Source of the DNA: Sandaracinus amylolyticus | GTDB taxonomy: Bacteria; Myxococcota_A; Polyangia; Polyangiales; Sandaracinaceae | Assembly (NCBI RefSeq): GCF_021631985.1 | Contig: NZ_CP070225.1 | Span: forward strand, 992,001-1,056,000 | Direction: 5' to 3' | DNA: 64,000 nucleotides | Shown: positions 56,031 through 64,000 of the stretch, one piece after another | Layout: each line of letters starts with the position of its first letter | How positions within the stretch are numbered: position 1 is the first letter of the stretch | Position numbers and translations under genes: made by a program | The notes under the pieces: generated by a model | Database searches by the model: none | Told to the model about the DNA's origin: nothing | The model's input: only the letters and a program-made list of their open reading frames with translations

Positions 56031-58853
56031 TCAGGGCTCGGCGGTGACGTCGGGCGAGCGCTTCTTCGCGGGGCGGCTCTCCTCCGCCTCCGCTCCGTCG
56101 CCGTCGTCGCCCTTCTTCGCGCTGGCCTTCTTGGCGGCGGCCTTCTTGGTGCTCGCCTTCTTCGCGGCCTTCTTGGCGGGCGCCTTCTTCTCGGCCGCGG
56201 GCTTCTCGCTCGCCGCCGCCTTCGCCTTCGCGCCGCCACGGCCGCGCTTGCTCTTCGTGCTCGGGCCGCGCTCGCGACGCTCCGCGAGCAGCTCCTGCGC
56301 GCGCTCCGGCGTGATGCCGTCGATGGTGTCGCCCTTGCGCAGCGACGCGACGGTGTCGCCATCGCTCACGTACGGACCGAAGCGGCCCTCGCGCAGCACG
56401 ATCGGCTTCTGGCTCACCGGATCGACGCCGAGCTCCTTGAGCGGCCCGGTCGCCGCCGCGCGACGCGGGCCGCGCGTCTTCGGCTGCGCGAGCAGGGCCA
56501 GCGCCTGCTCGGTCGTGACCGTGAAGATCTGATCTTCGCTCTCGAGGCTCCGGCTCTCCGTGCCCTTCTGCACGTACGGCCCGTAGCGCCCGTTCTGCGC
56601 GGTGATCGCCACGCCGTCGGCGGGATCGTTGCCCACCGTGCGGGGCAGCGAGAGCAGCTTGAGCGCCTGCTCGAGCGTCAGCGTGTCCGCCTTCATGCTC
56701 GAGAAGAGCGACGCCGTCTTCGGCTTCTCGCCGTCCTTCGTCGCCTCGCCGAGCTGCACGTACGTGCCGAAGCGCCCGGCCTTCACGAACACCGACAGGC
56801 CCGTCTCGGGATCCTTGCCGACCTCGCGATCGCCGCTCGGGGCCGTGAGCAGCGCGAGCGACTTCTCCACCGTGAGCTCGTCGGGCGCGAGCTCCTCGGG
56901 GATCGACACCGTGTCCTCGCCGCGCTGCAGGTACGGGCCGTAGCGCCCGACGCGCGCGACGATCTCGACGCCGTTCGGATCGACCCCGATCGGGATCGAG
57001 TTCACCGCGCGGGCGTCGATCTCTCCGAGGTTCTCGGAGACCATCGTCTTGAGCCCGTTGTCGCCGCCCGCGCCGTTCGGCCCTTCGTTCGCCGCCTCAC
57101 CGAAGTAGAAGCGACGCAGCCACGGCACCGCGTTCTGCGCGCCGTTCGCGATCTCGTCGAGATCGTCCTCCATGCGCGCGGTGAACGCGTAGTCGACGAG
57201 CTCGGGGAAGTGCTTCTCGAGCAGCGAGACCACCGCGAACGCCGTCCACGAGGGATAGAGCGCGGTGCCCTTCTTGAACACGTAGCCGCGGTCCTGGATC
57301 GTCGAGAGCGTCGACGCGTAGGTCGACGGGCGTCCCACGCCCAGCTCCTCGAGCCGGCGCACCAGCGACGCTTCCGTGTAGCGCGCCGGCGGCTGGGTCT
57401 CGTGCCCGTTCGCCTTCAGCTCGCGCGCGACGAGCGACTCGCCCTCGACCAGCTCGGGCAGGTGCTTCTCGCGGCTCTCGAGCTCCGCCTCGGGATCGTC
57501 CGAGCCCTCGACGTACGCGCGATAGAAGCCCGCGAACTGGATCGTGTTGCCCGAGACCGAGAATTCGACGTCGCGCCCGTCGCGCGCCTTGCCCGCGATC
57601 TTCACGACGATGCTCTCGCCGCGCACGTCCTGCATCTGCGACGCGACGGTGCGCTTCCAGACGAGCTCGTAGACCTTCGCCTCGTCGGGCCCGACCTCGC
57701 GCGAGACGTCCTCGGGCGTCTTCCAGGTGTCGCCCGCGGGACGGATCGCCTCGTGAGCCTCCTGCGCGTTCTTCACCTTGTTCGCGTAGGTGCGGGGCGC
57801 GCTCGGCACGTACTCGCGGCCGTACATCTCCTCGATGAGCCGCCGCGCCGCGGTGAGCGCCGCCTCCGACAGCGTCGTGCTGTCGGTACGCATATAGGTG
57901 ATGTAGCCGTTCTCGTAGAGGCGCTGCGCCGCCTTCATCGTGCGCGACGTGCTGAAGCGCAGCTTGCGCCCCGCCTCCTGCTGCAGCGTCGACGTCATGA
58001 ACGGCGCCGAGGGCGAGCGCTTGTACGGCTTGCGCTCCACCGAGCGCACCGTCATCGGCTGGCCGCGGAGGCCATCGGCGAGCGTCTTCGCCTGCGCCTC
58101 GTCGAGCAGCACGACGTCGCTCTTGGTGAGCTTGCCGTTCTCGTTGAAGTCCTTGCCGCTCGCGACGCGCGCGCCGCCGACCGACACCAGGCCCGCGTCG
58201 AACGTCGAGCCGTCCTTCTTCCCGATCAGCGCGTCGAGGTCCCAGTACTTCGCGGTCACGAAGCGCATGCGCTCGCGCTCGCGCTCCACCAGCACGCGCG
58301 TCGCCACGCTCTGCACGCGGCCCGCCGACAGCTTCGGCAGGATCTTCTTCCAGAGGACCGGCGAGACCTCGTACCCGAAGAGCCGGTCGAGGATGCGCCG
58401 CGCCTCCTGCGCCTCGACGAGACGGCGGTCGATCTCGCGCGGCGACGAGAGCGCCTGCTGGATCGCCTTCCGCGTGATCTCGTGGAAGACCATGCGCCGC
58501 ACCGGGACCTTCGGCTGCAGCACCTCGTAGAGGTGCCACGCGATGCTCTCTCCCTCGCGATCTTCGTCGGTTGCGAGGTAGAGCTCGTCGGCGTCCTTGA
58601 GGAGCTGCTTGAGCCGCTGGATGTGCTGCTTCTTGTCGGCGTCGACGACGTAGAGCGGCTTGAAGTCGTTCTCGACGTCCACGCCCAGCTTCGCCCACGG
58701 CACCTTCTTGAGGGCCGGCGGGACGTCGTCCGCGCTCTTCGGCAGGTCGCGGATGTGCCCGATCGAGCTCTCCACGACGTACCCGTCGCCGAGGAAGCCC
58801 GCGATGGTGCGGGCCTTGGCGGGGGACTCGACGATGACGAGGGACTTGGTCAC
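56031..58853 (-). CDS. topA: DNA topoisomerase I
   Basis: A 940-residue type IA topoisomerase relaxing negative supercoils. Toprim elements LVIVESPAKARTI (residues 5-17) and LATDEDREGESIAWHL (about 93-108), and the catalytic tyrosine Y320 in GYITYMRTDSTTLS are present. No zinc-finger Cys follow; instead the C-terminal third carries five topA C-terminal repeats, each with a GRYGPYVQ-G-like core (VGRYGPYLQRGEDT, AGRFGTYVQLGEAT, NGRYGPYVQKGTES, EGRFGPYVSDGDTV). The end is a Lys/Ala-rich tail of AAKKAS type. GTG start at 58853 precedes the Toprim domain directly. Confidence 0.96.
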   Translation of the reverse strand: MTKSLVIVESPAKARTIAGFLGDGYVVESSIGHIRDLPKSADDVPPALKKVPWAKLGVDVENDFKPLYVVDADKKQHIQRLKQLLKDADELYLATDEDREGESIAWHLYEVLQPKVPVRRMVFHEITRKAIQQALSSPREIDRRLVEAQEARRILDRLFGYEVSPVLWKKILPKLSAGRVQSVATRVLVERERERMRFVTAKYWDLDALIGKKDGSTFDAGLVSVGGARVASGKDFNENGKLTKSDVVLLDEAQAKTLADGLRGQPMTVRSVERKPYKRSPSAPFMTSTLQQEAGRKLRFSTSRTMKAAQRLYENGYITYMRTDSTTLSEAALTAARRLIEEMYGREYVPSAPRTYANKVKNAQEAHEAIRPAGDTWKTPEDVSREVGPDEAKVYELVWKRTVASQMQDVRGESIVVKIAGKARDGRDVEFSVSGNTIQFAGFYRAYVEGSDDPEAELESREKHLPELVEGESLVARELKANGHETQPPARYTEASLVRRLEELGVGRPSTYASTLSTIQDRGYVFKKGTALYPSWTAFAVVSLLEKHFPELVDYAFTARMEDDLDEIANGAQNAVPWLRRFYFGEAANEGPNGAGGDNGLKTMVSENLGEIDARAVNSIPIGVDPNGVEIVARVGRYGPYLQRGEDTVSIPEELAPDELTVEKSLALLTAPSGDREVGKDPETGLSVFVKAGRFGTYVQLGEATKDGEKPKTASLFSSMKADTLTLEQALKLLSLPRTVGNDPADGVAITAQNGRYGPYVQKGTESRSLESEDQIFTVTTEQALALLAQPKTRGPRRAAATGPLKELGVDPVSQKPIVLREGRFGPYVSDGDTVASLRKGDTIDGITPERAQELLAERRERGPSTKSKRGRGGAKAKAAASEKPAAEKKAPAKKAAKKASTKKAAAKKASAKKGDDGDGAEAEESRPAKKRSPDVTAEP

Positions 58854-59034
58854 GGCGGTGTATCCCGAGGCGGCTGGTTCCCGAAAGAGCGAGCGGAGCA
58901 GCGCGGAAACGCAGTCCTGGTGGCGTCCTACGGGCCTGTCGACCCGCGGGGCGCGCACCCTGCCACGCTCCCGCGCAGAGGTCCACCCCCTCCCCCGGAG
59001 CCGTTTCCGGAAGGAGGGCGAGGCGTCGGGTGTC

Positions 59035-59062
59035 TTGCCCGGGCCTCATCGAGGCGCATGAT
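59035..59062 (+). promoter_or_regulatory. Possible promoter of the HtrA gene
   Basis: TTGCCC (59035-59040) and CATGAT (59057-59062) are 16 bases apart, each matching four of six consensus positions. The start codon at 59105 is 43 bases downstream, so a leader of ~36 bases is expected. Confidence 0.3.
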
Positions 59063-59104
59063 TCCGCTCCTTCGGTCCCAGAAGCTCCCCGTTCCAGGAC
59101 GACC

Positions 59105-60703
<1,599 letters not shown>

Positions 60704-60727
60704 CGACGACACCAATCGCCCGACACG

Positions 60728-61150
60728 ATGCAGCCGCATTGCGATCGCCTCGGTCGCGAGGAGGCTTCCATGCGTTCGTCCTGTCAGCCGTCGTTGCTTT
60801 GCTCGCGATCGCATCCGGCTGACGCCACTTCGGTGCGGCGAGCGACTGGTCGAAGATCCCGATCAGCGCGTGTCTGCCCGAGCGGCGGTCTATGCCGCGA
60901 AGGGCTCTTCTACCTCGACCGGAGCGTCTCCCCGCTCGACGGGATGACGCGCGACTACAACTGCCACGCGACGCACTCCGCCGACATCACGTTCCTCGCG
61001 GCGTCCACGGTTTCGTGCGCGCGCCGGACAACGTGCTGGCGCGATGTCCGCCCGGCGTGCGGCGACGAGGGGAACGCATCGATCGGCGGCGTCGCGGGCG
61101 CCGGCACGTGTGTCTGGGCGGGCGAACGTCGAACCAGCCGCTGTCGCTGA
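60728..61150 (+). pseudogene. Probable decayed lipoprotein gene
   Basis: A 140-codon frame begins at 60728, but its 5' part reads like chance: RSSCQPSLLCSRSHPAD. In the +1 frame 60772-60822 encodes AFVLSAVVALLAIASG and then TGA, an almost perfect lipoprotein signal peptide that is one base away from continuing as ASGC. Another switch near 60890 leads to a plausible protein stretch (GLFYLDRSVSPLDGMTRDY, then Cys-rich ACGDEGNASIGG...GTCVWAGE). The most economical view is a small Cys-rich lipoprotein broken by at least two indels. Sequencing errors would be the alternative. Confidence 0.45.
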
Positions 61151-61208
61151 CGACGAAGCTCGGAACCGCGATTGCGCGGTCCCGAGCTCCGTGTCGATCT
61201 CAGGCTGT

Positions 61209-62147
61209 TCAGCCCGTCGGCAGGCAGATTCGCTGCGCCTCGCCTGCGACGATCGGCTTGCAGCTGAACCCGACCAAGCACTCGTCGTCGTTGACGCACG
61301 TCTCGAAGCAGACGCGCGGCGAGCCCGAGTACTGCACGCAGGTTCCAGGACGACCCGAAGGCGTGATGGGGCAGTCAGCGACGCTGTCGCACTCGCTCGT
61401 GCAGACACCCGCGGCGACTCCATCGACCTCGAACTGGAAGCAGCCCTGCGTGAGCTCCGAGCACTGGTCGGGATTCGCGCCGAACGGGCAACCGTTGTAC
61501 GGCGGGATGCCCGGCGGGTCACCGCTGCCGGGCAGGCACGCGCCACCGCCGCCGCTCACCGTCGTGCAACCCCATCCGGCGTCGCACATCGCGTTGCCGA
61601 CGCACGGCTCAAGACAGATGCCGCTCTCGCAGACGCCGCCGTTCGGGCAGCTCGCGTCGCTGGAGCAGCTGCGCGTGCACTCGCGACCCGACACGCCCGC
61701 GAACTCGATGTCGCGGCATGCGTCCGCCGGGTCGGCACAGTCGTCGTCGACCGCGCACGGGCTGTACGTCGGCGCGAGGGGCGTCGACGAACCCGGTAGA
61801 CAGATGTCGAACGACGACGCTCCGTCCGTGACGGGCGTGCACGACCAGCCCGGCTCGCAGATCGCGTCGGTGACGCAGGTCTGGTAGCAGAACGAGTTCA
61901 CGCCATCGAACGACACGCACGCTCCGCTACCCGGGCAGTCGCTATCGAAGTTGCACGTCGAAGTGCACATCGAGTCGCTGGTGCCAGCGCTCGGGTTGTT
62001 CACCGAGACGCAGCTGTCGAAGGCGTCACTGCAGTCACTGGTGCTGACGCAGGTCTCGTAGGTCGATGACCCCGTCACGACGACCTTGCATCCCGAGGCC
62101 AGCAGCACAGTGGCGATGCAGACCGTCGCGAGGGCTAGTTTTCTCAT
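61209..62147 (-). CDS. Cys-rich lipoprotein
   Basis: A 312-residue lipoprotein: lipobox ASGC (Cys20), then a Ser/Thr-rich surface-type body with ~30 Cys arranged as repeated ~35-40-residue disulfide units (CVSTSDCSDAFDSC, CNFDSDCPGSGAC, CSSDASCPNGGVC, CVGNAMCDAGWGC, CVNDDECLVGFSC). No MopE or DUF4215 motif, so it is a third type of Cys-rich surface protein in the window. The start at 62147 is preceded by GGAGG and GGGAT on the minus strand. A long A/T-poor divergent gap separates it from the toxin-like gene at 62312. Confidence 0.82.
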   Translation of the reverse strand: MRKLALATVCIATVLLASGCKVVVTGSSTYETCVSTSDCSDAFDSCVSVNNPSAGTSDSMCTSTCNFDSDCPGSGACVSFDGVNSFCYQTCVTDAICEPGWSCTPVTDGASSFDICLPGSSTPLAPTYSPCAVDDDCADPADACRDIEFAGVSGRECTRSCSSDASCPNGGVCESGICLEPCVGNAMCDAGWGCTTVSGGGGACLPGSGDPPGIPPYNGCPFGANPDQCSELTQGCFQFEVDGVAAGVCTSECDSVADCPITPSGRPGTCVQYSGSPRVCFETCVNDDECLVGFSCKPIVAGEAQRICLPTG

Positions 62148-62311
62148 ATCCCGCAAAACCTCCGCCGCGAGCATCTCATGATCCTCGCGAGCTGCACAGG
62201 ACGCAACGATCCGCGAACCCATTCAAGGGGACGCTTGATCTCGTTGCGACGGGTCTCGGCGCTTGCTACGGTCGCGTGCCCGCGTTTTGGGACTAGAGGT
62301 GGGAGACCGCG

Positions 62312-64000
62312 ATGAAGCGAATCGCTACGATTGGCCTGCTCACGTGCACGCTGGCGTGCGCACACGATGCGGTCGACGCTACATCCGCCGCGTTGACTGG
62401 GCGAGAAATTCCAACGGATATTGCGGATCTGTTCGCGCATCCCGCGTCGGGATTCGCCGGTTGGACCGAAGGCGCGCCGACCGTCCTGGATGACGGATCC
62501 GCCGAATACGCGATTTCGTTTGCCCTGCCACCCGGGCGAGCAGGAATGACGCCGGAACTCGCACTCCAGTACAACAGCCGTGCGGGCAATGGGATCGCTG
62601 GGTGGGGATGGGAGCTCGCGGGCTACTCAGCGATCGCACCATGCTCACGGGAAGTAGCTTTCGACGGCGAGCATGAACTCCCTCAGCTGGACGGCGGAGA
62701 CCCACTCTGCCTCGGCGACACGAGGCTTGTTCGCGTCGACGGCGCCCTCGGTGGTGGTGAGTACCGAGTACACAACGATGGCGCGCGAGTAGAAGTCGTC
62801 CCGGACGGCTTTCACGTCTCGTATGCAGACGGCCGACGCGTCACGTACGGTGTGCGGTCCGATGCGATTCTGCAGTCCGGTGATACCGCGATCGCGTGGC
62901 TACTTAGTCGCATCGAAGATCGCACCGGGAATGCCATCGTCTACTCCTACGGTCACGTCACCCACGCGGCCGGTGAGGTAGAATACTGGCCCACCGAGAT
63001 TCGGTACACCGATCATCCAAAGTACGGTGATGGCAACCGTGTCGTGCGCTTCAGTTTCATTGAGCGCACCGATCGCGTCTCGCGTACGATCGCTACCGTC
63101 CGCGCACGTACGACGCGTCTCCTCGAGCGCGTGGAGGTGCTCGCTCCTCGAACGCCGGGTGAACCGGCCACGCTCGCAAGGGTCTATCAGCTCAGGCACA
63201 GGCGCGGCGAGACTGGCCGTTCTGTTCTTGAGAGTGTGCGCGAATGCGACGCGGACGAGACGTGTCGCGAGCCGATTGCGTTCAGCTGGACCAGAGACTC
63301 CGGGCGGCCTCCGGTAACGGTGACCGGACCTGCTCTCCCGTTGTCTCCTTGGGAGGGGTCGACTTTCCTTGAGGAGCAGCCTGGGTCTCTTGCGGGACCT
63401 TTTCTCGGCGGCGAACGGGAGGTGATCCTCTACCGCTCGAAGGACGGGTGGCGCGTAACTGATGGTAGTGACGTGCTGTCGACAGCCATCGATCCGTCCA
63501 CGACGCTCATCCCCGTCGATCTCGATCGGAACGGCTACTGGGAGCTTCTGCACTTCAGTCTGGACGGCGCCGAACCCTGGGTGAAGCCGATACGACTCGT
63601 TCGGGTGGATAGGACAACGACCCGAACGGAACCGGCAGGTGAGGCGCTTCGCGCGGATACGTGCCGGAGCCTCGCGGCCGGCCAGTCAACGTCCGTGACT
63701 GTCGCTGACCTCAACGGCGATGGTGCGTTCGACATCGTTACCTCGTGCCTCGACGATCCTGATAGCCATCTGCGCGTGCGGATGAACGCGGCCGATGGGG
63801 ACTGGGCGACTTGGACGTCGCTCGTCTCGATTGAAAAGCCGAATGGCCGCTTCGATCCGCAGCCTCCGCTGATTGCCGACGCCAATGGAGACGGCCGGGA
63901 CGACCTCTGGGTCCGCGGTGAGTCGGGCTGGTTCGTCGGCATGTATCGACGCGCTGGTGATCCGGCTTGTCCCGACGCTGATGAACCGTGCATCGCCTAT
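62312..64000 (+). CDS. SpvB/Rhs-type toxin-like lipoprotein, N-terminal part
   Basis: At least 563 codons, open to the window end. The start is MKRIATIGLLTCTLAC, a lipoprotein signal. Residues ~45-130 match the Salmonella SpvB/insecticidal toxin TcaC N-terminal signature: GSAEYAISFALPPGRAGMTP, then ELALQYNSRAGNGIAGWGWELAGYS, and CSREVAFDG. Further on are FG-GAP/VCBS-type calcium motifs (VTVADLNGDGAFDIVTS and PPLIADANGDGRDDLW). Such N-terminal regions head long Rhs/TcdB-like polymorphic toxins and secreted proteins. Codons include many ATT, GAT, GAA, CGA and AAT, unlike the neighbours, suggesting lateral acquisition. The C-terminal toxin or repeats are outside the window. Confidence 0.85.
   Translation, partial: MKRIATIGLLTCTLACAHDAVDATSAALTGREIPTDIADLFAHPASGFAGWTEGAPTVLDDGSAEYAISFALPPGRAGMTPELALQYNSRAGNGIAGWGWELAGYSAIAPCSREVAFDGEHELPQLDGGDPLCLGDTRLVRVDGALGGGEYRVHNDGARVEVVPDGFHVSYADGRRVTYGVRSDAILQSGDTAIAWLLSRIEDRTGNAIVYSYGHVTHAAGEVEYWPTEIRYTDHPKYGDGNRVVRFSFIERTDRVSRTIATVRARTTRLLERVEVLAPRTPGEPATLARVYQLRHRRGETGRSVLESVRECDADETCREPIAFSWTRDSGRPPVTVTGPALPLSPWEGSTFLEEQPGSLAGPFLGGEREVILYRSKDGWRVTDGSDVLSTAIDPSTTLIPVDLDRNGYWELLHFSLDGAEPWVKPIRLVRVDRTTTRTEPAGEALRADTCRSLAAGQSTSVTVADLNGDGAFDIVTSCLDDPDSHLRVRMNAADGDWATWTSLVSIEKPNGRFDPQPPLIADANGDGRDDLWVRGESGWFVGMYRRAGDPACPDADEPCIAY

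Noticed and set aside
60704..61208. Intact gene in this ~500-base stretch
   Set aside because: No single frame gives both a signal peptide and the plausible Cys-rich part. It is listed as a probable pseudogene only.

Overview
The window is about 72% GC by eye, with codons strongly biased to G/C in the third position. It is dense with lipoproteins, DUF4215/MopE-like Cys-rich surface proteins, a eukaryotic-type Ser/Thr kinase and many GTG/TTG starts. This points to a myxobacterium (Myxococcota, probably a Sandaracinus/Polyangiales-type soil or marine bacterium). It reads as ordinary chromosome; no tRNA, rRNA, phage, transposase or CRISPR locus was seen.

Layout. 1-6164 (minus): the 5' end of a quinone-reductase-like gene, then a translationally coupled cluster of envelope proteins around hisC, a Cys-rich small protein with a SirB1-type transglutaminase-like protein, and pckA. 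6336-9246: an LD-carboxypeptidase, a DedA membrane protein, a cluster of three near-palindromic operator-like sites over a tiny ORF, a lipoprotein, and a small twin-arginine protein. 9460-13653: a JmjC/cupin oxygenase, a Cys-rich MopE-like lipoprotein and an aldo-keto reductase. 13654-14153: a non-coding block with a 42-bp tandem repeat array and a large imperfect inverted repeat. 14154-22763 (minus): SLC13-type permease, a degenerate GyrB-like protein, a lipoprotein, sdhCAB (type-B succinate dehydrogenase) and a lysine 2,3-aminomutase. 23051-28033 (plus): a run of surface lipoproteins (two paralogues, a Pro-rich repeat protein, a two-Kazal-domain protein) and a flavoprotein oxidase. 28014-33021: Ser/Thr kinase with an extracytoplasmic propeller-like sensor, a TPR protein and two small unknowns.

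33028-43016: pgi with a coupled downstream unknown, a three-copy ~89-bp repeat array, an EamA transporter, a YetF-type protein with a one-TM partner, a fibro-slime/DUF4215 lipoprotein, a glycosyltransferase and a PQQ-like propeller protein. 43163-48410: radC, then the conserved rpmH-rnpA-yidD-yidC-jag cluster for RNA processing and membrane-protein insertion, facing rsmG and a zinc-ribbon protein. 48505-60703: a PtsP-like protein lacking its phosphorylatable His and PEP barrel, a hydrolase, VWA-like and other lipoproteins, N-formylglutamate amidohydrolase, an epimerase, topA and an HtrA protease. 60728-64000: a likely decayed gene, a Cys-rich lipoprotein, and the 5' part of an SpvB/Rhs-type toxin-like lipoprotein with visibly lower GC3.

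The best candidates for undescribed biology are (i) the 42-bp array, whose units carry a dyad that has changed in a compensatory way, (ii) a GC-rich ~90-bp repeat family present as a tandem triplet and as two solitary hairpin copies, (iii) the three ACGC-N3-GCGT sites, and (iv) two enzyme-derived proteins (GyrB-like, PtsP-like) in which catalytic residues are lost while the fold signature remains. Many genes overlap by 1-4 bp or meet end to end, so transcription units are compact and few intrinsic terminators are visible.
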